NCBI GenBank assembly: GCA_014529385.2
Contig: CM043961.1
Span: 17,414,978-17,478,977 of the forward strand
From: Adiantum capillus-veneris
Taxonomy: Eukaryota > Streptophyta > Polypodiopsida > Polypodiales > Pteridaceae
Reading direction: 5' to 3'
DNA: 64,000 nt
The notes under the pieces were generated by a model. The model made no database searches, had not been told where the DNA came from, and saw nothing but the letters and a program-made list of their open reading frames with translations. This document shows positions 34,656-45,865 of this stretch, piece by piece; the stretch's first letter is position 1; every line of letters starts with the position of its first letter. Position numbers and translations under genes: made by a program.

Positions 34656-35169
34656 TAATTTCGCTACAAGAGATGAATTCATCACCGATGCCAAATTACC
34701 GATGTCGTTGGTAGGCGTCGGTATATGCATTGCTAAACCTGGAGGGAAATCCAGCTTTTAAAGAAATTAAATTTTGAATTACCGATGCTTATACCAACAC
34801 GCTTACTCACGGTACGCACTTTTTGATGCACATATTGATGTGTATATGGATAGGCATACCGAGACTTGCATCGATGCCACCTACAAAAACAGAACCGTGG
34901 GTTCTCTTTTGCTATTTTGCCCCATTTTTTGAACTCTCTCTTGCTCTCCTCTTCTCACTTACTTCAGATCTTCTGTTCTGGGACTTACCGGGCTTAAGCC
35001 TCTCCACGCATACACTTGTCGACAATAATAAGGTTAGATTGTTTCGCAAATTTAGGGTCGATTTTTTGGTTTGTGTGTGTGTTTTTTTTAATTCAAATTT
35101 GGCAGCATCCTCTCAAACGTTTTGTGCTCACTTATGCCACTTGTGAGTGCACTATCCCTTTCTTTTCTT

Positions 35170-35218
<49 letters not shown>

Positions 35219-36330
35219 CATAAACACATAAATAAATAAAGATGAACATAAATTTACACATAAACTAACACACTACGCGCACACGCACATACACATTTTC
35301 ACAAAAATTCAAAAAATTTATTAAATTCTTATTTTCAAATTTTGATTAAATATTATCATTCACAATCGAGCATATCAAAATTTGGTAACAAGAATAAGTT
35401 TTAAAAAGAATCAATGAGTTGTTTTGATTTAGATCAATTTATAATTAAACAAAAACATTTGTTAATTTGTTCATGTCTAGATTAAAACTTAGTTTGCTTA
35501 ATACATTTAACTTGACCATTTTAGTATGTTTAGATCTAAACGCGTAGTTTAAAGTGTTAGTGTTTGGCCATTTAAATTAGTTTAAAACTTACGACTTAGG
35601 ATTGGCTAGCTGCATGTTTTAGTTGGCTTAAACTTAGTATTTAGTTGTTTCAATCCGTTTAGGATTGTTTCATTCCCATTAGAAAATTTTGGAGATCTTT
35701 TGGAGGGCATTTTAGAAGAGAGAGAAAGAGGAGCTCCTCCAATTAGAGAAGGGCCAATGTTACGTAGAAAAATAGACGGATATTAGCAAAAAGATGAAAA
35801 AGGTATCACCCACTCATTCACTCATCCAACAGTCCTTGAAATCGGTCATCTTTTCATTATATTTCATGAGAAAGGTGCTACTCATTCAATATTCCTTTCG
35901 TCATGACTAGAATGTAATGACGTCTACAAAAACCCCTTGTTTAGTGGTTTTTTGGTCTTTTCTCCCTCTTCCTGTGTTAAAAAAGGACAAATAAAAATTC
36001 ATTTTTTAGGTTTTTTGATGTTCCAAAGGCATCAATGGTGTCACAATCCTCAAATTCTAACACTAGCTAACAGTTTTGTGATATTTTTTTCATTCCAATA
36101 ATGACAAAAGGCATGTTGAATGAGCGGCGTCTACCTCACGGAAAAGACACACCCATTTAATGAAAAGGTGACCGTTTTAAAGTCGTCAAAATATTAGGTT
36201 CACTTTTTAGAGTTTCTAGTTGTCCTTTTGGATGTACTTAATAAGTGCAAGTGTATTTCAAGAAAAAATTCTAGAGTAAATAGAATTTCTTAGAAGGCCC
36301 TCCAAATGACCTCTAAAATCTCCTAATGAA
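34656..36330. other. AT-rich spacer with (CA)n and an imperfect inverted-repeat pair
   Basis: 34667-34850 has repeated accgatgc-like words after a CTACAAGAGATG box, weakly like a CACTA end, with no partner. A (CA)n tract of ~45 bases spans 35170-35214. Arms at 35677-35717 and 36290-36328 are imperfect inverted repeats (cattag...ttttggagggc versus gccctccaaatg...cctaatg), enclosing ~0.65 kb, possibly a MITE-like element. No gene seen. Confidence 0.4.
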
Positions 36331-36339
36331 TTAGAGGTA

Positions 36340-38230
36340 GCCGCTTAGGGTTAGTAGGTTTTGGTTTGGCTTCTAATAGATGGTTGTGTTTGGATGGTTA
36401 GGATAGGTCGCGTAAAGTCGCTTAGGTTTGACTACTCCAAATCGGGTTAGGGTAGCGTTTGGCCATTTCAATCTCCTTAGGGCTAGCCACTTAGGTTAGA
36501 CTGCTCTAAATCGGATTAGGACAGTATTTGGCCATTTTAATCCGCTTAGGGCTAGCTGCTTAGGATTAGTGGCTTTTGGTTTGGTTGTAAATAGATGGTC
36601 GTGTTTGGACAGTTAGGGTAGGCCATGTAAAGCTGCTTAGACTTGGCCGCTCCAAATTGGATTAGGTAGCATTTGGCCATTTCACTCTGCGTAGGGCTAG
36701 CCACTTAGGGTTAGTGGCTTAGGATTTGACTTGGGGGGTTCACCGTTTAGTACCTCCCTATATAACGTGCATTGGGGGGTATTATAAAAACCCCTCTTTT
36801 AACATGTCTAAATGAATAAAATGACCACTTATTTTAGGAATTTTTTCCATATTTGAATATAAAAATCCCTTATTTTAATGTATCTCTGTTAAATTGTCTA
36901 AAATTTTTGCACTTTAGAACCCCTCCTTTCGAACTCACGTTATACATTAACATGATTACATAGTGCACCCCCCGAGGGATTTGATCGCTAATAGATGGTC
37001 GTGTTCAGACGTTTAAGGTAGTCTGTGTAAAGCCGCTTAGATTAGGTCGCTCTAAATTAGATTAGGATAGCGTTTGGCCATTTCAATCTGCTTGGGGCTA
37101 GCACCTTAGGATTAGCGGCTTCTGGTATGGATGCTAATAGATAGTTATGTTTGGACGGTTAGGGTAGGCCATGTAAAGTCGCGTAGGTTTGACCACTCCA
37201 AATTGGATTAGAGTAGTGTTTGGCCATTTTAGTCTACTTAGGGCTAGCCACATAGGGTTTGGCCGCTAATAGAAATGTCCATGTTTAGACAGTTAAGGTA
37301 GGACGTTGTGTAACACCGCTTAGGTTAGGCCGCTCCAAATCAGATTAGTATAGCATTTAGCCATTTCAATCCTCTTAGGGCTAGCTGCTTAGGGTTAGTG
37401 GGTTAGGGCTAGCAGCTTTTGCTTTGGCCGCTAATAGATGGTTGTGTTTGCATGATTAGGGTAGGCCATGTAAAGCCGCTTATGTTTGGCCACTCCAAAT
37501 TGGATTAGGGTAGCATTTGGCAATTTCAATCCACGCAGGGCTAGCGGCTTAGGGTTAGCAGCTTTTGGTATGGCCGCTAATAGATAGCCATGTTTGGATG
37601 GTTAGGATAGGTCATGTAAAGCCGCTTAGGTTTTGTCACTCCAAATTGAGTTAGGGCAGCGTTTGGCTAGTTGTCTGCTTAGGGCTATCCGCTTACACGT
37701 AGCTGCTTATGGTTTGGTTGCTAGGCTGTGGTTGCATAAAGTCATTTATGTTTGGCCACTCTAAATCGGATTAGGGCAATGTTTGGCCATTTCAATCTGC
37801 TTAGGGCTAGCCACTTAGTGTTAGCGGCTTAGAGTTAGCGACTTTTGGTTTGGTCGCTAATAGATGGCTGTATTTGGAGCATTAGGGTAGGCCATGTAAA
37901 TTAGTCACTTACATTTGGCCGTTCCAAATTGCATCAGTGTAGCGTTTGGCCATTTCGGTCTGCTTAGGGCTAGCCACTTAGGGTTAGCGGATTTTGGTTT
38001 GGCCATTAAAAGATGGTCGTGCTAGAAATGTTAGGGTACGTTGTGTAAAGTCACTTAGGTTAAGCCGCTCCAAATTGGTTTAGGGTAGTGTTTATCCATT
38101 TCAATCTAATAAGGTTTTAATTAGATTGAAATGACTTAAGTTTTAAGCTGCTCCAAATTGGAATAGGGTAGTGTTTAGCCATTTCAATCTAATTAGGTTT
38201 TAATTAAGGGCTAGAGGCTTATTTTGATTG
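36340..38230. repeat. Degenerate minisatellite array, ~12 units of about 150 bp
   Basis: Units share gtttggccatttcaatc, cttagggctagc, gcttagggttag, gctaatagatgg, gtaggccatgtaaagccgc and ccaaattggattag. The gtttggccattt word recurs about 12 times, usually 130-160 bases apart. The array is broken at ~36735-36965 by a short AT-rich insert edged by ggggg/ccccc. It ends with shortened units near 38100-38220. Nothing in it is coding. Confidence 0.85.
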
Positions 38231-40240
38231 ATAAGAGTTTTAGGATAAATTGTTACGTTGGAAAGGGGAACACACACAAACTGCCTCTCTATAGCCCATG
38301 ATATACACAACACCCCAATCCACTAGATTTCACCTTCAAAAACAATATCATTTCGTAGGCAAGCCACCTTTTGCACACAACACTACACACACACACACAC
38401 ACACACTCATTGGAACACCACAAATGGGCCCAATCACTTGGCACTGTTCAATTCACTTCCTTCCACTCACACATAGACTCTCTCTATCTCTCTTTGCACA
38501 ATCGATCTTGGGGGGGCACACTTGTCAACACACGCCCGAAAATGCACCCACACAAGCAGAGAAGAGAAGGGACAAGGGAGAGTTGACACAAAAAAAACAT
38601 GGTAATGATGGCTTCAATAGGCTCAAAATGACACCATATACAATATCTCCAAGTTGGCACACCCCGCAGCAAGCTCAACACAAACTCTGGTAGCCCTCCT
38701 GGCTCAACAGCCTTTGTCCACATATGCCCCAATGGCGATAAGACAAAATGGCCAAAAGCCCACCCAGTTTTGAGAAATCCCCCCTTATAGGAGATGCCCA
38801 ACTCCAAAAAGGGAAAAAGGTGGCTCATATTTGCTCGTGTAGCTCTTATTGAGCCCATTTTGGCATTTTCTTGCATTTCATACACTTGGAATTATCATGC
38901 TTAGTATCCACTGCTGAGACCTAGGAAATTTCCCATTTCAACTGCATGTGAAGCACCACTTAGCTATGCCAACTTGACCACTTCTTCTTGCTCTGTCTCT
39001 CACATCATGTGAAGAACCTCTTGAGGCCCTTGGGGAACAATCATGGCACCATGACTATCCCCATGCGACATCTCCTTCAATTAAAATGTTTGGGGGTCTT
39101 AAGAGGCACGCAAGAACACACCCGTAGTCAGATCGCCACATCAATGCTGCCAAAATACATGCAATTGATGGAAACATCTGCAACAAGCGGCACCGTGCGT
39201 CATCAACTCCAACTAGTATGGCCGCTCAATAGTGCCACTAACCGCCAGCAACAACGCCCCAATAGGCCATGCCATGGATGGGCTCCAAGAAGGGCTACTA
39301 CTCCCTTGTGATGCTCTCCAAATGGCTCATGCCCTGCTATAAGTATGCTCCCACCCGACTCCAAGTCCTCACTTATGGGCTTAATGTCCCTAACACGTGG
39401 CAGTTCCAGAAGGCTTGCACCCCTCTAGAGTCTCCAAACTCCCGTAAAAGTCAGATTCAAAAAAAGTTTTTTTCTCCCTTTTTCCACTGCTTGCCATATA
39501 TTGCTTGAAGCTCCAATCCTAAAACCGGAGAATCCTCCTCAAAACTTGCATTTCCAGCCTTGAAGTCACCCGTCTCCACTGTACTTTGACCTCACTAAGC
39601 TCTCTAACTAAGTCCGCCAAAACCGGTAAAAACCACCCAACACTTCATCATCGTCCTCTAGCACAAACTTCCACCCGCTCTATCTCCATGACCCGGGCTC
39701 TGTTTGATGAGCTATCTCTTCTTGCTAGCTCCATACACTACATAATACCCTCCAAAACCTGGTCGAGCTCCAAAAAAACATCAGATGGTATATTCCCTAA
39801 TGTGACCAAACTAGCTCAAAATCGGCCCCTGGCAATCATTCAACTGGCCATATCTTCCAATATTCGAGCTCCAATTGTCAATCTAAAAGGATTGGCATGT
39901 TCCACAACTCGAGCTTTACACATCCATCTGCTAAAATTAGCTCTAATCACCTGTCACCACCTGCCCTATCCGTCTAGGTTCCGCAATGCAATCCATTTCA
40001 AACCATCATATCTCGCACATTGTGGCTCTTTTCTATGAGCCATCTAGACCAGCTCACTCAGCACTTCAATATCTACATTGCCAAGCAAAAAAACCAGCAC
40101 CTTGAACACCATTACTTTCCATCCTATTCAGCCCATTTTGGAGCCCTTTTGACCTATAAAACCACATTATACATACATCACCACTATCACATGTTTGCCC
40201 ATGATCTTCACACTTGCTTCATTCCTTTAATCTGCACTTG
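38231..40240. other. No gene recognised
   Basis: More GC-rich than its surroundings, with overlapping short open frames on both strands (longest 150 codons at 39586-40038). None shows a conserved motif, and frames of equal length exist on both strands, so I do not call a gene. Contains (CA)n at 38380-38405. Confidence 0.35.
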
Positions 40241-40289
40241 CTAGCTCACACATACCTGCTTGTGCCGTCTTCTATGGTCGACACACTTT

Positions 40290-40440
40290 GGATGCACCAC
40301 CAATGTATAAGGGTTTGTCCTTGATCTACATGCACTTTCATGTAGACGTAGGAGTGTACTTATGTCGCACCTATGAATATCGGCTTCATTTCATGCACCT
40401 CTAGACCAAGGTGTGCGGGGATTGTGGATATTATCAAAGA
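40290..40440. repeat. Double-hairpin element, copy 1
   Basis: ctacatgcactttcatgtag (40326-40345) and a second inverted repeat around tgcacctctagaccaaggtg (40398-40417) resemble, in the same order and spacing, the pair at 53700-53835 upstream of the CACTA transposase. Probably a remnant of related CACTA leader sequence. Confidence 0.5.
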
Positions 40441-42189
40441 TTTACTTACATGTACGTAATATGAGCCGTAATATTTGTGGTAATATTTGAAATATAAAAA
40501 AATGCACCCCCGTCTCTCTTCTTTGGCGAGCTCATTTTGGACTCTCTCTCTCTCTCTCTCTCTACAAACGCGATAAAAAGTCGTGGTAAACGTTGATTTT
40601 CATAGTGGGAGAGAAAATCATGTTTTAAGCCACATCTCCTTTACTAAATCTCTTTGATTAAGAATGGGTCATACCCGACCATGTCTTGTAGATTTCCTTG
40701 AAAGCAACCTAGAGTATGGGTGGTTGTTGAGAACACATATGAATTAAATCTTATGTAGTCCGAAGAAGGAACCAAGTCCGTGCATTCATTATATATGCAT
40801 ACTTAAGTTTGTACTCTCTTGAGTGTATGTAGAATACACGATTTAGCCCATTATTCCTTTGAAAATATTGTTTCTAGAATCATAATGATTGTTTAAAGAA
40901 GATCACGACCAAAACTAAGTAGTCAGGACATTGTTTAATCTACTATCTCAAGGTTAAAGAAGTAAGTGTGCAAAGTGACATGTTACTCACTATATGTACT
41001 TAATAAAGTCCATATTGAATGGCTCTCCCCACTTGAGAGGATCTCCTACCTCCTAAAGTCTAAAGGTCCCCATTATTTAAACATGGACCTTACTCATTGG
41101 TCTTTCCAATCCAAACTTTGGAATTACTATCATAGTTCTCGTAAATATATCTCTAAGAAATGACAACCCCTTTGGAGTATTTGGCACAATATAACTATGA
41201 AACGTTTGGTCTAGTCTAGGCGACTTCTCATACTCTTCACATGTGGTGTATGTTCTAAATTAATCGAAACTCTTCATTGATTTAATTCATCACTAATTCC
41301 AAAGAGTGAAACTATGTATAGAGTATTTTCAAAGATGGGCTCTATAGCAAGAAGGATCCTTTATTCATCTTGAATCTACACTCCATAGCTACATGACTCA
41401 TCAATATGCTCACCTTGGCTTTATGGACATGCCACATGAATCTTGTCAGACAGAGTATCTCTCATCTCTAGACGTGGAATAAGTAAATAGCAATCATCCT
41501 TGCTCTTTTATAGAATTGTTTCTTTTGTTCACAAGCCTTTGATCTAACTAATTCTATAACCACTTTAATCAGTTTCACTTGTTCTCTTTTGTTTTCCCCA
41601 GACTTAGGTGCCTAGTTAAGATGGAAAATATTTTTAGAGGTTATAAATTAATTTTTAGGACATTACCTCTCCCTTGAAATGAGTCATCCTCAACTATGGA
41701 GTAGGGAAAATAAATTCATAGATAGTCCTTTTACTTTGGGTAGAGGATCCCTTTTTACGGGTTAACATTCTTTCACAATGATGACTAACTCCACTTGGTG
41801 CTTAGAAGACTTAGTTGTCACAAGCATGTCTTTAGTTATACTTTACATCTTCCAAAGTAGATTGGGAAAGTCTATCGGGTACTTGAGAGTCTAAGCTTCC
41901 ACATGCATGTATTCATTGTATGCATACACTTAAAAACTTTTAAACATTTAAAAGAAACCTTAGAGTCAAAACAAAAGAAAATTCTTTATAAAACAATATG
42001 TTTGTTCATACCTAGCTTTTACCTTTGATATGAGTCATTGTAAGCATTTACAAGGTTTGTATTATCCTTTAACTGGATTTCTTGCATCCACCTATTTCTT
42101 CAAAAGGATAATTCTCAAACTTAAGAAGATATCATTGGATAGTCTTACCACTTCTTAAAAACTTGTTTTCATACCATAAGATTCTCTTA
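40441..42189. other. AT-rich spacer; possibly 3' end/LTR of the nested gypsy
   Basis: No protein motifs. The position next to the chromodomain end of the minus-strand gypsy suggests its 3' untranslated region and LTR lie here, but I could not find a second LTR copy to prove it. A CT tract lies at 40539-40562. Confidence 0.35.
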
Positions 42190-43825
42190 GGCTGCAAGAT
42201 CTCTTCTTTACCTTCAAACTTGGGTGGATTTTTGATTACTAGTTCTTTGTGTTGCTTGGCCTTATAAGGCTTCAAAAGTCTTACATGAAAATTGTTATGA
42301 ATGATCCAAATGCTAGGTAACTTTAACTTGTAGGTCGACTCATTAATTTTCTTGAGGGTCTAGAATGGGCCATAATTGTTTTTTGCCAACTTATCATAAT
42401 ATTTTTGATGACCTGGGCATCCTTGAGTCCTCTTGCCCGTTGTGGCTTAGGCGTGCTTTGGGAACCTTACAAAATACCCAATCATTCTCTTTGAAGGTCA
42501 AGGCTCTTCTATGCTTATCAACAGAAGTCTTTTTCTTCTGTTGCATGATGGATATAATCGAACCTTGATCTTATTAAAATATTCTTTGAGGTCTCTACTA
42601 TACTCATCAACAATAGTGATCTTCCCAAGTGCCTTGACTATCAAGGTGAGCTTGGGTCTTCCTTCAATTACTTTAAAGGGTGCCTTTTCTGTTCTACTAA
42701 GGATAAATACTCTTCCCATTGATCTCTTTGATCTACTTTTGTAACATAGGCTTTTCCCATTGATCTCTTTGATCTACTTTTGTATAAGATAAGCTTTGAG
42801 TAGATTAATAATAGTTAAATTTTTTGTTCACTTTGGCCATCCGTTTATGGGTGATAGGCTCAAGATATCAAATTCAACTTAGTACCCAGATTCTCAAAGA
42901 GACCTTCCCAAAAATTGCTAGTCATTCTTGGATCTCTGTGATACTATAGATGTTGGTAAGCCATGATATTTAAAGACTTGTGATATGAAGAGGGTTGCTA
43001 TATGATGTGCTTTAATGGACTTTTTGACCAATATAACCAATATAAAATGTACTTGTTAGAGATTAGCTTTGTTTTGAGATTTTCAAAAGATCCATTCTCT
43101 TTTGTAGTCCATACATATTTAATATTCTTTTTAGTTAAGTCATATAATGGTCCTGCTATGATTGAGAATTTTTATAAAAAGCGTCTATAGTATGTACACC
43201 TTCCTATAAAGCTTCTCATGTAGATTCATTAGTATAGGACATCCTTTTAATTATTACCTTCAACTGTACAGAACCCATTTAGATCCCTTCCTGGGAAATA
43301 ATATGACTTAGATATGGAATCTCCTTTAAGAAAAACTCACTTTTCTTTTGATTAATATAAAGCTTATTATCTCTCAAAACTTAAAATATTATCTGAAGAT
43401 GCTGCTTATGTTCCTTAATAGACTTGGAGTAGATAATAATGTCGTCAAAGAACACTCCTGTGAAGCTTCCATGAGGTGATCTAAGGAGATTGTGCATCGC
43501 AAAGAACACTCTCGTGAAGCTTTGATGAAGTCTAAAGATCATTTGATTAAAGGTAGTAAGCCCAAACGGGAGTACTAGGAATTCATATAGGCCAAATGTT
43601 GTACGAAATATGAATATCTTTAGGTACAATCCTTATTTGATGATAAATACTTTTGAGATCTATTCTACTAAAGTAGGTAGATCCTTGTAGCTTATCAAAT
43701 AGATCCTCTATGTTGGGAACAAGAAATCAATACTTTATAGTTATCCAATTAAGTGCCCGATAGTCCCCACACATTCTATAAGTACCATTCTTCTTTTGTA
43801 CTAATAGAATTGGTGAACAAAATGG
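42190..43825 (-). pseudogene. Nested gypsy pol, 3' half (RT, integrase, chromodomain)
   Basis: Minus strand from 43825: SPILLVQKKNGTYRMCGDYR (RT, 43820-43760), FRTTFGLYEFLVLPFGLTTFN and VFFDDIIIYSKSIKEH (43610-43400). RNase H appears deleted. The integrase segment DPRMTSNFWEGLFENLGTKL then TDGQSE lies at ~42940-42830, followed by SPFKVIEGRPK-type sequence at ~42680 and a C-terminal module (YKLKLPSIWIIHNNFH, 42330-42270). A chromodomain trace (YLLKFKNYP, ~42090) lies just below this span. A 41-bp tandem duplication sits at 42713-42790. Many stops and shifts. Its 5' half continues at 50296. Confidence 0.8.
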
Positions 43826-44499
43826 CACTACAAGAGGTTCTTCACACTTGTGACGGATTTAGCGATGAAAATACAGGGGGATAATTTTTTTCCCGACGTC
43901 AGTATAAGCAACACTATACGCATCGCAAAGAGAGCGTCGCTATTTGCGTTGCTACGTAGAGACGCATATATAGTGACACATATAGAGACATATATAGTGA
44001 TGCAAATAGCGACTCTGGGTATCCCAATTTAGCAATGCATATAGAGATGCTGCAGGTCCAAAAATAGCGACGTATATAGTGACGCCTGAGAATAAAAAAT
44101 TTGGTGGCAAGGCATACATTGCCCTGCCACCCCATCAGCCATATCGAACATAAAGTTTCCAAAATTAAGGTGCAAAACTGACAAAAGTATATCGATGAAA
44201 GTGAACTGACAAAAGTAATAAACTGACAAACTTATACACATCATAGGTAAAATCAGTTGATTGTTAAGCTTTGACCAAAACGTACTAGTTACAATACAAT
44301 TGTCATTATTGAAAAAATACGTCGGGAAAAAAAAACGAGTGCTATCTAGCTATAGCTAGTTTGACGTTGACTAATCTGACGTCTTATCGCATGCCAAGGG
44401 CGTATCTATTGAATTCTGAAAAAAAAACAATAAGACTTTCTGTAAGTATAAACATATAATTACAAAACAATCTAATTTTTAATTTATTAAAATACAACA

Positions 44500-44897
44500 A
44501 TACAAGAGAGTAAAGTTAAAACTAACCAAGCCGGAACGAGAACTCAGAATGTTTATAAGGACGTTTAAGCCCTTTCTGTCCGCATACTCGTGCTCGTACG
44601 ATGTGAGGTCACGTCTAGTCATCGACCACCGTTCAAAACATAAGAAAATGTTATTTAGAATTTAAAATTACAAATATCCAAAACTACCAAACCTAAAGGA
44701 CAATGCAAAAACACTTACAAATCGGCCTCAAATGACACCCATCCACCGCTCCCCAAGTGGTGCGAGCTCCTTGCTTCTACTCGTGCTCTGGTTGCCTCAT
44801 TTTGTCTTTGCTTTCTTTCTCTTTGTCTCTTTGTTATGGAAGGCGTTTCTGTAGCAGCATTTCCGAAGTGAACAGGTTCAACAAAATTGATTCTCAT
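44500..44897 (-). pseudogene. CACTA 1 Transposase_24-like gene fragment
   Basis: On the minus strand 44897-44715 reads TPSITKRQRERKQRQNEATR, then SSHHLGSGGWVSFEADL, and runs into gtaagt. The SHxLGSGG...F block matches TSHLGSGGFDTFRYEF in the second CACTA's gene at 58400-58446, which also ends at a gt(g/a)agt splice donor. A possible next exon (RRDLTSYEHEYADRKGLNVL) lies at 44625-44535. The 5' part is missing, replaced by the LINE. Confidence 0.6.
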
Positions 44898-44914
44898 CTC
44901 CTATTTTACATACA

Positions 44915-45865
44915 ATGTCTTTCGGCACTCGCAAGGGTTCTTCTTCTTCAACAAGGTCCACAACCATTGTGGAAAATGATCCAAAATCTCCTAAGTGTGG
45001 AGATAGCAACACAACCACCCAACCAACGACATTGGAAACCATGATCATGGCGTACTTGGTATCATTGCAAGAGACCGTAAACAAACAAGGCGAAGACTTA
45101 CGAGCACTTGCAATGGAGAATGGCACACTAAGGGTACTTGTGGTCGAGAATGAGAATGTCAAGAGGACACTTGAGATGCAAACAACACGTTTGATGCAAC
45201 TTGAAGAGGAAGTCAAGGAATGTAAACGCTCTCTTGTGGACTTGAATGCTTTGAAGGAGCGGATGAGCAAAGTAGAGCATGACCATGTATTGAAAGAGGA
45301 GAAATTTGACACTATGAGCCGGGATGTATGCGACATGAAAAATGTATGCACAAACAAGTCTTGGGCTGATGTATGTGGTAGCAATGTGGTTTCTAATTCC
45401 TCACTCATGCAAGCTATGGTTCAAACAAAGAATGTTGAGAATGTGGATGTGGAGGAGTTGAAGGAACGGGAGCGACGTTCCAAGAACATTGTTATTCATG
45501 GAATTCCCGAAGAGAAGTTAGAGACACCTCCTTCTCTTGCCATTGTTATTGAAGATTTCTTCAAAACCCACTTTGACATGTCTGGAGTTATGGTCTATGG
45601 AGCACATAGAGTGGGGAAGCAAGGAGCTCCTCGCTCGAGAGAACGGCCAATTGTATGCACCATGCCGGATGAGACCAAGCGAAAGATTATCCTTGATAAT
45701 AGTTGGATCTATTTGAGGGATACAAAATGTTTTGTATGTGAAGATCGCACTATTAAGCAACAAAATATGCGTCGCAAGGCATATGAGGAAAAGAATAATA
45801 AAAACAAGAAGATCTCTCATGAAGAAAATGTGCCCAAGGAGGAGGAAAGTCTCTCAAGCAAATAG
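44915..45865 (+). CDS. LINE ORF1 protein (coiled coil + L1-type RNA-binding domain)
   Basis: 316 residues, ATG at 44915. Residues ~1-30 are Ser/Thr/Lys-rich. Residues ~40-115 are heptad-rich with few breaks (MIMAYLVSLQETVNKQGEDL and similar), a likely coiled coil. Residues ~175-300 resemble the L1 ORF1 RRM/C-terminal fold: RRSKNIVIHGIPEE, VMVYGAHRVGKQ, RPIVCTMPDETKRKIIL. The C-tail is Lys/Glu-rich. This is the nucleic-acid chaperone that coats LINE RNA. No CCHC zinc knuckle, unlike many plant L1 ORF1 proteins. The frame is intact and ends in TAG (45863-45865), with ORF2 continuing in the same frame. Confidence 0.85.
   Translation: MSFGTRKGSSSSTRSTTIVENDPKSPKCGDSNTTTQPTTLETMIMAYLVSLQETVNKQGEDLRALAMENGTLRVLVVENENVKRTLEMQTTRLMQLEEEVKECKRSLVDLNALKERMSKVEHDHVLKEEKFDTMSRDVCDMKNVCTNKSWADVCGSNVVSNSSLMQAMVQTKNVENVDVEELKERERRSKNIVIHGIPEEKLETPPSLAIVIEDFFKTHFDMSGVMVYGAHRVGKQGAPRSRERPIVCTMPDETKRKIILDNSWIYLRDTKCFVCEDRTIKQQNMRRKAYEEKNNKNKKISHEENVPKEEESLSSK

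Noticed and set aside
34667-34850. CTACAAGAGATG plus accgatgc words as another CACTA end
   Set aside because: The first bases are CGCTA rather than CACTA and no inverted partner or target duplication was found.
38298-40038. Overlapping plus and minus frames of 100-150 codons as host genes
   Set aside because: No conserved motifs, similar lengths on both strands, and frequent Met-poor, Thr/His-rich low-information sequence.
40560-40610. ttttcatagtgg as a right-hand CACTA end
   Set aside because: No left end with the matching CACTATGAAAA sequence was seen in the window.
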